Positions 51,221-60,934 of a DNA stretch of 64,000 bases are shown piece by piece (positions within the stretch are counted from its first letter, which is position 1; each line of letters starts with the position of its first letter). A program made the translations under genes and the position numbers. The stretch covers positions 62,001-126,000 of the forward strand of contig REEN01000029.1 of assembly GCA_007695015.1 (NCBI GenBank), read 5' to 3'. The DNA is from Marinilabiliales bacterium. Lineage in GTDB: Bacteria; Bacteroidota; Bacteroidia; Bacteroidales; PUMT01. The notes below the pieces were generated by a model, which saw nothing but the letters and a program-made list of their open reading frames with translations, ran no database searches and had not been told where the DNA came from.

Positions 51221-52594
51221 ATGGAAAATATTAATGTTTTTATTGAAAAAAACAAGGACCGGTTTCTTGATGAGCTGTTCGGTCTGATCAGGATCCCCTC
51301 AGTGAGCTCAAAAAGTGAGAATAAGCCGGACATGCAACGTGCAACCGAATATATCAAAAAGTCATTGCTGGAGGCCGGAGCCGATAATGCCGAGGTAATT
51401 GCTACGGACGGACACCCGGTTGTATATGCTGAAAAGATCACAGACCCTTCACTGCCTGTGGTCATGGTCTATGGTCACTATGATGTACAACCGGCAGAAC
51501 CTCTCGATCTCTGGAAATCTCCCCCGTTCGAGCCGGAGATACGTGACGGCAGGATATGGGGAAGGGGCTCTGATGACGACAAGGGCCAGCTGTTCATGCA
51601 TGTAAAGGCATTTGAATACATGGTTAACAACGGGATATTGCCATGCAACGTGAAATTCATGATCGAGGGCGAGGAGGAGATCGGTTCTCCAAGCCTGGGA
51701 AAATTTTGTGAGGCGAATGCCGGTAAACTGAAGTCCGATGTCATCCTTGTGTCCGATACAAGCATGATCGGACGGGATGTGCCCTCAATTACCACCGGTT
51801 TGAGGGGGTTGAGCTATATGGAGGTTGAAGTAACAGGTCCGAACCGTGATCTTCATTCCGGTCTCTATGGCGGAGCTGTCGTGAATCCGGTAAATGCCCT
51901 TGCCAAAATGATAGCCTCACTTACCGATGAGAATGGCCGGATAACCATCCCCGGATTCTATGACGACGTTATTGAAGCCAGTGATGAGGAGCGAAAGGGA
52001 ATGGCAGGAGCTCCCTTCGATGAAGAGCAGTACAAAAAAGAGATCGATGTGGATGAGCTTGGGGGGGAAGCGGGTTACTCGACAATGGAACGGACCGGCA
52101 CAAGGCCTTCGCTTGATGTTAATGGTATCTGGGGAGGATATACGGGCGAAGGAGCAAAAACCATCCTGCCCTCAAAAGCATATGCAAAGATCTCAATGAG
52201 GCTTGTCCCCGACCAGGACTACCGTAAGGTGGATGAGATGTTCAAAGCCCACTTTGAGTCTATTGCACTGCCGGGTGTAAGGGTAAATGCAAGGCTTTTG
52301 CATGGGGGACAGGGTTATGTTTCTCCTGTTGATCATCCGGCCTACCGGGCAGCAAGCCAGGCTTATGAAGATACCTTCGGGAAAAAGCCGATTCCTTTCA
52401 GAAGCGGTGGGAGCATACCCATAATCAGTCTTTTTGAGAAGGTTCTCGGGGTAAAGTCTATCCTTATGGGATTCGGACTCGAGAGCGATGCAATACACTC
52501 ACCCAATGAGAACTACCCCCTGTGGAATTTTTACAAAGGGATCGAGACCATTCCCCTGTTCTACAAATACTATATACAGGAAGTAAGGAAATAG
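51221..52594 (+). CDS. M20-family dipeptidase
   Basis: A 457-residue zinc peptidase. Metal and catalytic motifs are VYGHYDVQPAEP (His, Asp), GRGSDDDKGQ (bridging Asp), EGEEEIGSPS (catalytic Glu pair), and HSGLYGG in the lid domain. This is the carnosinase/CPG2-like branch of M20. It hydrolyses dipeptides in the cytoplasm; no signal peptide is seen. It is a single gene with its own promoter and a terminator. Confidence 0.92.
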   Translation: MENINVFIEKNKDRFLDELFGLIRIPSVSSKSENKPDMQRATEYIKKSLLEAGADNAEVIATDGHPVVYAEKITDPSLPVVMVYGHYDVQPAEPLDLWKSPPFEPEIRDGRIWGRGSDDDKGQLFMHVKAFEYMVNNGILPCNVKFMIEGEEEIGSPSLGKFCEANAGKLKSDVILVSDTSMIGRDVPSITTGLRGLSYMEVEVTGPNRDLHSGLYGGAVVNPVNALAKMIASLTDENGRITIPGFYDDVIEASDEERKGMAGAPFDEEQYKKEIDVDELGGEAGYSTMERTGTRPSLDVNGIWGGYTGEGAKTILPSKAYAKISMRLVPDQDYRKVDEMFKAHFESIALPGVRVNARLLHGGQGYVSPVDHPAYRAASQAYEDTFGKKPIPFRSGGSIPIISLFEKVLGVKSILMGFGLESDAIHSPNENYPLWNFYKGIETIPLFYKYYIQEVRK

Positions 52595-52620
52595 ATAGAA
52601 TAAGGTTATTATAAGATTTC

Positions 52621-52648
52621 AGCCGGTACCACATTTTTGGTACCGGCT
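52621..52648 (+). terminator. Intrinsic terminator of the dipeptidase gene
   Basis: A perfect 10-bp stem AGCCGGTACC/GGTACCGGCT with an eight-base loop, followed by five T. Confidence 0.9.
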
Positions 52649-52814
52649 TTTTGGTATTGCAAATTTCAGATGTTGTTATTGACGAGAATTGTCGGGAAGC
52701 CCGAAAAAAGAAAAATAAGCACAATAAAGGGTCATAAAAGAGGGGGTGTGTACAAAAAAATAATAAAATAAATAGAAAAAAGAGAAAAAGCAGGGGGGTG
52801 TAAGAAAAAATATA

Positions 52815-52822
52815 TATATTTG
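52815..52822 (+). promoter_or_regulatory. -7 promoter box (TATATTTG) for glutamine synthetase III
   Basis: An exact TAnnTTTG match, 49 bp before the glnN start codon, in a very A-rich leader. Confidence 0.5.
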
Positions 52823-52871
52823 ACCCGAAAAACAATTTTGATTATTTGTATAATTTAAAAACAAACCGCTA

Positions 52872-55061
52872 ATGGGTACACTCCGTTTCAGTGCCGTGGA
52901 AAAATCAAGCTCCCGGTATCCGCAGGAAGTTAAGTTTCCGGCCGGCAAGACCTCAGAATATTTTGGTGTTAATGTTTTCAACAGAAGGAAGATGCAGGAA
53001 TATCTTTCGCAAGAGGCTTTTGCCAGTGTTATGGAAGCAATTGACAAGGGTACAAAAGTCGACCGTAAGGTCTCAAACCAGATCGCTTCAGGCATGAAAG
53101 CCTGGGCTGTTGACCGTGGGGCTACCCACTACACACACTGGTTCCATCCCCTGACCGGCGCCACTGCAGAGAAACACGATGCATTTTTCGAGCCTTCTTC
53201 GGATGTTTCTGTAATAGAAAATTTTGACGGCGGCAATCTTGTGCAGCAGGAGCCTGATGCATCCAGCTTACCAAGCGGCGGAATGAGAAATACCTTTGAA
53301 GCCCGTGGTTATACGGCGTGGGACCCGTCATCGCCTGCTTTTGTAATGGGCAGCACCCTTTGTATCCCTTCTGTTTACATTTCTTTCAAGGGGGATTCGC
53401 TTGATTACAAGACACCGTTGCTTAAATCAATCGAAGCTGTTGACAAAACTGCTGTTGAACTGTGCAACTATTTTGACAAGAGTGTGTCAAAAGTTTATAT
53501 CGGACTTGGTTGTGAACAGGAATATTTCCTCGTCGATGATGCCCTCTTTAATGCAAGGCCCGACCTCAAGCTTACTGACAGGACCCTTATGGGGCACTCT
53601 TCAGCAAAGGACCAGCAGCTGGCTGACCATTACTTCGGGTACATACCGATGAGGGTGTCGGCGTTCATGCGCGAATTTGAGATTGAGGCCTATAAGCTCG
53701 GCATACCGGTTAAGACCCGACACAATGAAGTTGCACCCAACCAGTACGAATGTGCCCCGGTATTTGAGGAGGTAAATCTAGCGGTTGACCACAACCAGCT
53801 TCTGATGACAATAATGAAACGTGTTGCCAAACGGCACAACTTCAAGGTTCTTTTCCATGAAAAGCCCTATAAGGATGTCAACGGATCGGGCAAGCACTGT
53901 AACTGGTCGATTATTACAGACAGCGGTACAAATCTGTTCGCGCCGGGTAAGACCCCGAAGACCAATATGCTGTTTCTGGCCTTTTTCGTTTCTGTGATCA
54001 AGGGGGTTTTCGAATACCAGGATCTGCTCAGGTCAAGTATAGTTTCTCTCGGTAATGAGCACAGGCTTGGAGCAGCCGAGGCACCACCGGCAATAATGTC
54101 GGTTTTCCTCGGAAGCGAGATGAATAAGGTGCTGGATGAGCTTGAGGCAAGGGTTTCCGGAAAGAAGATGAGTCCCGATGAAAAAACCGAGCTGAAACTG
54201 GATGTTGGAAAGATACCTGAGATAATGCCCGACAATACTGACCGTAACCGTACTTCGCCTTTTGCATTTACGGGTAACCGGTTTGAGTTCAGGGCCGTAG
54301 GCGCATCAACAAATGTTGCATCCCCGATGATAGCTCTCAACACCATAGTTGCCAGCCAGCTTAAGGAGTTTAAAAACGAAGTTGATAAACTCGTTGAAAA
54401 GGGTGTAAAGAAAGATGAGGCTGTCTTCCAGGTCATCAAGCAGTTCATCGTTTCATCAAAGATGGTCAGGTTTGACGGGAATAATTACTCTGATGAATGG
54501 AAAAAAGAGGCTGAGAAGAGAGGCCTTACGAATGTGGATGATGTTCTTGACGCTCTTTCTGCCATGGTTGCTGATAAATCAAAGGCTCTTTTTTCTGAAA
54601 TGAATGTTTTAACCCCCCGTGAGCTTGATGCGCGGCTTGAAATTGACATTGAGAAATACACCAAGAAACTTCAGATTGAGGCGAGAGTCCTCGGAGACCT
54701 GTCGGTCAATCATATTCTTCCAACTGTTTACAAGTACCAGAATGTTCTGATAAAAAACGTAAAAGGTTTGAAAGAACTCTTTGCAGAGAAAGATTTTGAA
54801 AAACTGGCAGGCACTCAGCTTGCATCTATCCGGGAGATATCGAGCCGTGCCGCCATGGTAAACATCAAGGTTAACAACATGATAGACGAACGAAGAAAGG
54901 CAAATGTTATCGATGACATAGGGGGCAAAGCAAGGATCTATGCCGATAAAGTTAAACCGTACCTCGATGAGATACGTTATCAGATAGATCACCTGGAAAT
55001 GATAGTTGATGATGAGTTATGGCCGCTGCCCAAATACAGGGAGCTGCTTTTCATCAGGTAA
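52872..55061 (+). CDS. glnN: Glutamine synthetase type III
   Basis: A 729-residue GSIII, the large form found in Bacteroidota and cyanobacteria. It has the type III N-terminal domain and the catalytic motifs IGLGCEQEYFLVD, HNEVAPNQYECAPVFEE, GSGKHCNWSI and NRTSPFAFTGNRFEFRAVG. It makes glutamine from glutamate, ammonia and ATP. It is monocistronic, with a -7 box upstream and a strong terminator. No adenylyltransferase or PII gene is nearby. Confidence 0.97.
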   Translation: MGTLRFSAVEKSSSRYPQEVKFPAGKTSEYFGVNVFNRRKMQEYLSQEAFASVMEAIDKGTKVDRKVSNQIASGMKAWAVDRGATHYTHWFHPLTGATAEKHDAFFEPSSDVSVIENFDGGNLVQQEPDASSLPSGGMRNTFEARGYTAWDPSSPAFVMGSTLCIPSVYISFKGDSLDYKTPLLKSIEAVDKTAVELCNYFDKSVSKVYIGLGCEQEYFLVDDALFNARPDLKLTDRTLMGHSSAKDQQLADHYFGYIPMRVSAFMREFEIEAYKLGIPVKTRHNEVAPNQYECAPVFEEVNLAVDHNQLLMTIMKRVAKRHNFKVLFHEKPYKDVNGSGKHCNWSIITDSGTNLFAPGKTPKTNMLFLAFFVSVIKGVFEYQDLLRSSIVSLGNEHRLGAAEAPPAIMSVFLGSEMNKVLDELEARVSGKKMSPDEKTELKLDVGKIPEIMPDNTDRNRTSPFAFTGNRFEFRAVGASTNVASPMIALNTIVASQLKEFKNEVDKLVEKGVKKDEAVFQVIKQFIVSSKMVRFDGNNYSDEWKKEAEKRGLTNVDDVLDALSAMVADKSKALFSEMNVLTPRELDARLEIDIEKYTKKLQIEARVLGDLSVNHILPTVYKYQNVLIKNVKGLKELFAEKDFEKLAGTQLASIREISSRAAMVNIKVNNMIDERRKANVIDDIGGKARIYADKVKPYLDEIRYQIDHLEMIVDDELWPLPKYRELLFIR

Positions 55062-55098
55062 AGAGATAAGGTTAGGTTGTATTTTTCATAAGTGTGCA

Positions 55099-55126
55099 AA
55101 CCGGGACAATATTTTGTGTCCCGGTT
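55099..55126 (+). terminator. Intrinsic terminator of glutamine synthetase III
   Basis: A perfect 10-bp stem AACCGGGACA/TGTCCCGGTT with an eight-base loop, followed by a T-rich run. Confidence 0.9.
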
Positions 55127-55245
55127 TTGTTATATAAGCCGGTATTGAAACAAAGGGGGCAGATAGTTTAATTCCAGTCAATCCTCGTGATGGGATTAGA
55201 GAAAAATATCTACTTTTACATGTTAACACAAAAAAGATTCCTGGT

Positions 55246-57210
55246 ATGAGATCATGTTTCATGCTGCTTGTCATTGCCGGTCTTCTGATATGTATTGACA
55301 TGTCAGGGCAGTCAAGGCGCCTGGACCGGGCTGAAAGTGCGTATGCAGCCGGTGAGTATTATGAGGCAGTTGACCTGTACAGGAATGCATACTCTGCCAT
55401 AAATGACCGGGATCTGCGAACCGAGATAGTATTCAAGATAGCCCGGTGCTATTTTAAGCTTTCAGAGGCCCGGCTGGCAGAAAACTGGTTCAGAAGGGCA
55501 ATAAACCGGAATTACGATAATCCGGAGGTACACTGGTACTATGCCGAGGCCCTTAAGATGAATGAGAAGTATGAGGAGGCCATTGAACAGTTCGAAATAT
55601 TCAGTGAACTGGTTCCGGGTGATCCCAGGGGAGAGGCCGGGATAAAATCGGTAGAACTTGCCATGTACTGGATTGAAAATCCATCTCCCTATGAAATAGA
55701 TGAGGTGAATTTTTTCAATTCCAGGGAGAGCGATTATTCTCCTGCATTTGCAAGCGAGGATTACACCCTGGTATATTTCACATCGGCAAGAAAGGGCGAG
55801 AATGGCATCAGGCATGGAGCTACAGGTGAATACTTTGCCAATATCTATGAATCAAGGAAGGACCGGCAGGGTATCTGGAGCAGCCCTTCACCGGTTGAAG
55901 GTATCAATTCGGAATTTGATGAAGGCACTCCTTCTTTCACACCGGATTACATGGAGATGTACTTCACCAGTTGCAAGGCTGTGCGCAGAAGGAACAACGG
56001 ATGCCAGATATATCATGCTAAACGCAGTGGCAGTGGCTGGAGCAGGCCCGAAGTGCTGGAACTCGTCCCCGATACCCTTGTTGCAGCCCATCCTGCAATT
56101 TCACCTGACCGGTTGACGCTTTATTTTGTTTCTGATATTCCCGGAGGGATCGGAGGAAAGGATATATGGAAAGTCACCCGGGACAATGAAAACAGTCCGT
56201 GGGGCGAACCCATAAACCTTGGCCCGGATATCAATACGGAAGGAGATGAAGTGTTTCCGTATATCCACCATGACGGATCACTCTATTTCTCGTCGAACGG
56301 ACATCCCGGAATGGGCGGACTGGATATTTTCAGGGCAGTCGTTAATGAAGAAGGAGGCTGGAGTGTATCCAACATGGGCTATCCCATTAACTCTCCTTCC
56401 GATGACTTCGGAATAGTGTTCGAAAGGAATGCTGAGAGGGGGTATTTCAGTTCAAACAGGGGAAGGCGCAGTGTTGACAATATTTTCTCTTTTTATATGC
56501 CCCCGCTTAGTTTCAATGTTTCAGGTGTTGTAAGGGACATTGAAACCGGCGATGAGATGCCTGGGGCAAGGGTTCAGATGGTTGGCAGCGATGGTTCCAT
56601 ACTTCGCGTAACAACCGGTGATAAAGGAGATTTCAGGTTTATGCTCCGTCCGGGAGCCGATTATGTATTTCTTGCATCTTATGAGGGATATCTCACTGAT
56701 AAAGCCGGGGTTTCGACACGGGGACTTGATCGCAGCGAGGATTTTTCTGTTTCAATTGATATCCAGTCGTTTGCGAGGCCAATCGAGCTTGGCGATATAT
56801 TCTACGATTTTGCCAGGTGGGACCTCCGTCCGGAATCGATGGTAGCCCTTGACAGGCTGGTGGAGATCCTTAACGACAACCCGCACATTACTATTGAACT
56901 TGCATCACATACTGATTCAAGGGGCGGCGCCGATTTCAACTTAAATCTCTCACAAAGGCGAGCACAATCTGTAGTAGATTACCTTATCGAAAACGGGATA
57001 GCAGCAGACAGGCTTGTGGCTGCAGGATACGGCAAATCCCGCCCCAGGATTGTTGATGAGCGCCTGGCTGAGGTCTACCCGTTCCTCCCGGAAGGCACAG
57101 TGCTTACTGAAGAATATATAGAGTCGCTCGAAACTGAAGAGATGCGAGAAACCGCGCACCAGATAAACCGGCGCACGGAGTTTGAAGTCCTTTCGACAGA
57201 TTATCAATAA
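55246..57210 (+). CDS. PorE-like OmpA-family protein (TPR, PD40, carboxypeptidase-regulatory, OmpA)
   Basis: A 654-residue envelope protein. After a signal peptide (about residues 1-24) come TPR-like helices (about 25-130, YAAGEYYEAVDLYRNAY). A beta-propeller with PD40 repeats covers about 155-420 (DYSPAFASEDYTLVYFTSAR, AHPAISPDRLTLYFVSD, YIHHDGSLYFSSNG). A carboxypeptidase-regulatory domain is at about 425-505 (GVVRDIETGDEMPGA). An OmpA peptidoglycan-binding domain is at about 515-650 (IELASHTDSRG, RRAQSVVDYL). The layout matches PorE-type type IX secretion proteins, which anchor the machine to peptidoglycan. The C-terminal ARIVDE loop is longer than usual. It is monocistronic. Confidence 0.88.
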   Translation: MRSCFMLLVIAGLLICIDMSGQSRRLDRAESAYAAGEYYEAVDLYRNAYSAINDRDLRTEIVFKIARCYFKLSEARLAENWFRRAINRNYDNPEVHWYYAEALKMNEKYEEAIEQFEIFSELVPGDPRGEAGIKSVELAMYWIENPSPYEIDEVNFFNSRESDYSPAFASEDYTLVYFTSARKGENGIRHGATGEYFANIYESRKDRQGIWSSPSPVEGINSEFDEGTPSFTPDYMEMYFTSCKAVRRRNNGCQIYHAKRSGSGWSRPEVLELVPDTLVAAHPAISPDRLTLYFVSDIPGGIGGKDIWKVTRDNENSPWGEPINLGPDINTEGDEVFPYIHHDGSLYFSSNGHPGMGGLDIFRAVVNEEGGWSVSNMGYPINSPSDDFGIVFERNAERGYFSSNRGRRSVDNIFSFYMPPLSFNVSGVVRDIETGDEMPGARVQMVGSDGSILRVTTGDKGDFRFMLRPGADYVFLASYEGYLTDKAGVSTRGLDRSEDFSVSIDIQSFARPIELGDIFYDFARWDLRPESMVALDRLVEILNDNPHITIELASHTDSRGGADFNLNLSQRRAQSVVDYLIENGIAADRLVAAGYGKSRPRIVDERLAEVYPFLPEGTVLTEEYIESLETEEMRETAHQINRRTEFEVLSTDYQ

Positions 57211-57247
57211 TCCGCTCCCGGATCAGTGAAAGTGCCATGCACGTTCT

Positions 57248-58288
57248 CTACCCCTGGCTCCCGGCCGTAATTTTATCGAGCATTTTCGACCACTCTTTTC
57301 TGGTGCGTGCCCTCCAGTCGCCTTTGTGATAAAGGTAACTTGCTATCAATGGAAGCACTGATGTTGCTTCGGCATATACCATCTGTTCATATACAGTGTC
57401 AACCTTACCCCAGGAGGAGGCTTCCTTCAGCGTAGAACTTGAGCAGGCTCCGTCTCTTGCATCTGCTACCGTAATCTGGATTGCATATTTGTGCATCTCA
57501 ACATCCTTGCCGAGTATTTCTGCACAGATCACGGTATCCTGTGTAAAGTTTTTAGGCACCCCTCCACCGATCATAAAGAGGCCGGTAGCAGGTGCGGCCA
57601 TTTTTATTCTTGTCAGTTCCAGGAAATCCTTGACAGAATCAATGGCTATGTGCCTGGCCGGATTGTCCCACTGATGTTTCACCAGGCCAAATCCTGCACT
57701 GCTGTCAGTAAAGGCCGGGCAGAATATCGGCACATTCATTTCAAAACAAACCTGCACAAGAGAATCCTTTTTCTTTGAGTTGTCGACAAGGTACCTGCCC
57801 ATTTCCCTGATAAACTCCCTTGATGAATAAGCCCCCGGCTCCATGCGGTCTGCAATCTCCTTTACCGTATGGTCACATATCTGCAACTCCTCCTCATCAA
57901 TATAGGTGTCGTATATCCTGTCAATATAGAATTCCCTGAGCTGTTTGTCATCGGCATCCGGTGAGCCCTTGTAATGCTTAAAGCCCAGCGCCTCGAAAAA
58001 GTCCATATCCACAATTGACGCCCCTGTGGCCACAATGGCGTCTACCATATTGCTTTTAACCATATCAACGTATACCTGCATGCAGCCTCCAGCACTTGTG
58101 CTTCCGGCAAGGGTCAGGATTACCGAGCAGCCGTCCTCCCTGAGCATCCTTGTATATATGTCGGCTGCAGACGCAGTGTCGCGCGATGTAAAAGACATGT
58201 CACGCATTGATTCGATAATGGGCGTAGCATCGAATGTTTTGATGTCGACGTGCTTTACCGTGTCTTTCAGAAAATCTTTCTTTTCCAT
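57248..58288 (-). CDS. Deoxyhypusine synthase-like enzyme (polyamine-related)
   Basis: A 346-residue member of the deoxyhypusine synthase family. The NAD-binding region (LTLAGSTSAGG) and the active-site Lys in EASSWGKVD (about residue 298) are conserved. Bacteria lack eIF5A, so these proteins are thought to act on free polyamines, for example as homospermidine synthases, rather than on a protein Lys. It is last in the arginine decarboxylase-agmatinase operon, 18 bp after the agmatinase gene, so putrescine is its likely substrate (inference). Confidence 0.85.
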   Translation of the reverse strand: MEKKDFLKDTVKHVDIKTFDATPIIESMRDMSFTSRDTASAADIYTRMLREDGCSVILTLAGSTSAGGCMQVYVDMVKSNMVDAIVATGASIVDMDFFEALGFKHYKGSPDADDKQLREFYIDRIYDTYIDEEELQICDHTVKEIADRMEPGAYSSREFIREMGRYLVDNSKKKDSLVQVCFEMNVPIFCPAFTDSSAGFGLVKHQWDNPARHIAIDSVKDFLELTRIKMAAPATGLFMIGGGVPKNFTQDTVICAEILGKDVEMHKYAIQITVADARDGACSSSTLKEASSWGKVDTVYEQMVYAEATSVLPLIASYLYHKGDWRARTRKEWSKMLDKITAGSQG

Positions 58289-58306
58289 TTTATGTTATCT
58301 TTTGAT

Positions 58307-59161
58307 TTATGTTCTTTCTTTTGCAAATTGCATGCTTAATATTCTGTAGATAAGCTTTGCCGCCAGAAAATCCGGTGCCTTATTATCTCTTGAAGGACAA
58401 AGTTCGACAACATCGAACCCGACAAGATTTTTGGAAGCGATTACCCTCCTGATGAATTCAAGTGTCTGATACCATCCCATACCACCCGGTTCGGGAGTGC
58501 CGGTCGAAGGCATTATTGACGGGTCAAGCGCATCCAGGTCTATTGTAAGGTATACATTTTCAGTGAGCATGCTGACAGCCCTGTCCATCCATTTATCATT
58601 GTCATGAATCTGGTGGGCGAAGAAAACCTTCTCTGTGCTGATAAGGCTTAACTCAGCCGAGTCGACAGCCCTGATACCTACCTGTACCACCGGTGCCATC
58701 TCACTTGCTCTTGCCATGACACAGGCATGATTGTGTCCGGACCCTTCGTATTCATTCCTCATATCACTGTGAGCATCGATCTGAAGGAATGTAAGTTCAT
58801 TGTATCTTTCAGCAAAGGCTTTCATGCTGCCTATTGATACGGAATGCTCCCCGCCTGTTACAACCAGGTATTTTCCCCTGTCAAGGTAATACCCTGCTCT
58901 TTCGTAAACCGAAGCCGACATCTTCTCAGGCCCCGAGGCTTCGGTTACGGGTGCAGCTGTATGGATACCCCTGAGATAGACCTCGCTATCAGTTTCAATA
59001 TCGTAAAGCTCCATGTTTGCAGAAGCTTCATTGATAGCCTGCGGACCTTTGTCAGCCCCCTTTATCCATGTGCTTGTTCCGTCATACGGAACAGGCAGTA
59101 TAACTATTGCTGCAGTCTGTTCTTTTGAAAACTCCTCAGGGAGTCCCCCGAAATTAGTCAT
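58307..59161 (-). CDS. speB: Agmatinase
   Basis: A 284-residue ureohydrolase. Mn2+ ligands are visible in GGEHSVS, DAHSDMRNEYEG and LTIDLDALDPS, followed by GTPEPGGM. It splits agmatine into putrescine and urea. It lies 22 bp after arginine decarboxylase on the same strand, giving an arginine-to-putrescine route. Confidence 0.93.
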   Translation of the reverse strand: MTNFGGLPEEFSKEQTAAIVILPVPYDGTSTWIKGADKGPQAINEASANMELYDIETDSEVYLRGIHTAAPVTEASGPEKMSASVYERAGYYLDRGKYLVVTGGEHSVSIGSMKAFAERYNELTFLQIDAHSDMRNEYEGSGHNHACVMARASEMAPVVQVGIRAVDSAELSLISTEKVFFAHQIHDNDKWMDRAVSMLTENVYLTIDLDALDPSIMPSTGTPEPGGMGWYQTLEFIRRVIASKNLVGFDVVELCPSRDNKAPDFLAAKLIYRILSMQFAKERT

Positions 59162-59183
59162 GCCAGATGGATTTTAAATAACA

Positions 59184-60575
59184 CTAATAGCCAAGAATTT
59201 TTAGCATCGATTTATGGCTTTGTTCCTTGGCAAAGAGTTTTGTTGTAATCTCTCCCTCTTCATCAAGGTCAATAATTATATGCTTCGGGGCAGGGATCAG
59301 GCAATGCTGAATTCCCCCATAGCCTCCGATCGATTCCTGGTATGCACCGGTGTGGAAAAGCCCGATATACTGAGGCTCCCCGTTCCTGATCTTTGGCAGG
59401 AAGATGGCATTGGCGTGGGCTTCTGAATTATAATAATCTTCACTGTCACAGGTAAGTCCCCCAAGAAACACCCTTTCATACTCCTCATCCCAGTTGTTTA
59501 CCGCAAGAAGAATAAACCTCTTGTTCAGGGCCCATGTATCAGGTAATGTGGTCATGAAGGAGGAGTCGATCATGTTCCAGATTTCACGGTCATTCTGTCT
59601 TTTTTGTCCGAGTATGGAGTATAGGACTGCGCTGCTTTCGGCTACCGTGTAAGATCCGAATTCGGTAAAAATGTCCGGCTCGGGTATTTCATTCCGGTCA
59701 CATATATTCTTAATCTGTGCAATTATTTCTTCTGCCATATATTCATAGTCGTAATCAAACGAGAGTGAATTTTTAATGGGGAAGCCGCCGCCTATGTTGA
59801 GGGAGTCCAGTTCTGGGCATATTTTTTTGAGTTCGCAATATACACTGACACACTTGGAAAGCTCGTTCCAGTAATAGGCATTGTCGGAAATGCCCGTGTT
59901 AATGAAGAAATGCAGCATCTTCAGTTCAAGTTTGGGGTTGGGTTTTATCTTTTCCTGGTAGAATGAGATTATGTCATTATACCTGATGCCCAGCCTTGAG
60001 GTGTAGAATTCAAATTTGGGTTCTTCCTCTGCAGCTATCCTTATGCCGACTTTGTATTTGGTGTTAATCAGTTTGTTGAGCTGGTCGAGCTCAAACATGT
60101 TGTCAAGTACCGGAATTGTATTGGAGAAACCGCCGTTGATAAAACCGGCAATATTTTCAATGTACTGGGGCCTTTTGAACCCGTTGCATACGATATATAT
60201 ATCCTTGTTTATAAGTCCGGTCTGATAAAGCTCTTCGATGATATTCAGGTCAAATGCCGATGATGTTTCCAGGTGAACGTCGTTCTCGAGGACCTTTTCC
60301 AGAACGAAGGAGAAATGCGAACTTTTCGTGCAGTAACAGTAATGGTAGTCACCCTTATAATCGGCCTTGGCAATGGCAACATTAAACCATTTCTTCGCCT
60401 TCTGGATCTTTTCGCCGATCCTGGGAAGATAAGTAACCTTGAGCGGTGTTCCGTATTGCTTGATAACATCCATCAGTGGAATGCCGTTAAAGTAGAGTTC
60501 ATTTTCCTCTACCATGAACTCCTCTTGCGGAAATTCAAATGTCTGCTCTATCAGATCGACATACTTATTCTTCAT
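59184..60575 (-). CDS. speA: Arginine decarboxylase (alanine racemase-fold, PLP-dependent), short form
   Basis: A 463-residue PLP enzyme. The PLP Lys region is CYCTKSSHFSFVLEKVLE, and LETSSAFDL, LNIGGGFPI, TEFGSYTVAESS and CDSEDYYN are the conserved barrel and active-site motifs. It is shorter than E. coli SpeA but of a length found in Bacteroidota. It makes agmatine from arginine. The ATG at 60575 (MKNKYVD) is chosen, as the longer frame from 60719 adds 48 hydrophobic residues not expected in a cytoplasmic enzyme. It starts the operon and is divergent from the GNAT-nitrilase gene. Confidence 0.9.
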   Translation of the reverse strand: MKNKYVDLIEQTFEFPQEEFMVEENELYFNGIPLMDVIKQYGTPLKVTYLPRIGEKIQKAKKWFNVAIAKADYKGDYHYCYCTKSSHFSFVLEKVLENDVHLETSSAFDLNIIEELYQTGLINKDIYIVCNGFKRPQYIENIAGFINGGFSNTIPVLDNMFELDQLNKLINTKYKVGIRIAAEEEPKFEFYTSRLGIRYNDIISFYQEKIKPNPKLELKMLHFFINTGISDNAYYWNELSKCVSVYCELKKICPELDSLNIGGGFPIKNSLSFDYDYEYMAEEIIAQIKNICDRNEIPEPDIFTEFGSYTVAESSAVLYSILGQKRQNDREIWNMIDSSFMTTLPDTWALNKRFILLAVNNWDEEYERVFLGGLTCDSEDYYNSEAHANAIFLPKIRNGEPQYIGLFHTGAYQESIGGYGGIQHCLIPAPKHIIIDLDEEGEITTKLFAKEQSHKSMLKILGY

Positions 60576-60807
60576 GGTACGATAGTTTTGAGAAAATAAA
60601 AAAAAGGCCTGCAAATAAAAGCAAAATAACTGAATGCTCAAAAAAATAACAAAGTAAAAGAGATAAATTAATATAAATTCACCAATCCGCCTCACCCGGA
60701 TGTTCCGCAGTAGAGTCACATGGCAGGATCGGGCCTCTGTAGCATGCTTTTGCTGCCGGACTTATTTAATTTGATCATTTTTGTATATTTCTCCTGTAAA
60801 AAACAGC

Positions 60808-60838
60808 CAAAATTTTGTTTAGAAAATACAAAATTTTG
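60808..60838. promoter_or_regulatory. Paired palindromes CAAAATTTTG, 21 bp apart
   Basis: Two identical 10-bp palindromes at 60808 and 60829, two helical turns apart, as expected for a dimeric regulator binding one face of the DNA. Confidence 0.4.
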
Positions 60839-60919
60839 ACTTACAGAAGGAACCGCTTCGCTTTCCCATAAAATTTTTTCATGCGTCTGTGTGTAACTTT
60901 ACGCAGAAAAAATTTTATG

Positions 60920-60927
60920 TACATTTG
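60920..60927 (+). promoter_or_regulatory. -7 promoter box (TACATTTG) placing the GNAT-nitrilase transcript near its ATG
   Basis: An exact TAnnTTTG match ending 7 bp before the ATG at 60935. It implies a leaderless or nearly leaderless mRNA and supports that start. Confidence 0.5.
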
Positions 60928-60934
60928 CGGGATT

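Larger units (their letters stand above)
60576..60934. promoter_or_regulatory. Divergent control region of the polyamine operon and the GNAT-nitrilase gene
   Basis: This 359-bp gap has no gene. It holds two copies of the perfect palindrome CAAAATTTTG (60808-60817 and 60829-60838), spaced 21 bp apart, and a TACATTTG box at 60920-60927 next to the rightward start. Confidence 0.55.

Noticed and set aside
52655-52871. Possible small gene in the A/G-rich leader of glutamine synthetase III
   Set aside because: Low-complexity purine runs without a conserved frame; better read as a promoter and leader.
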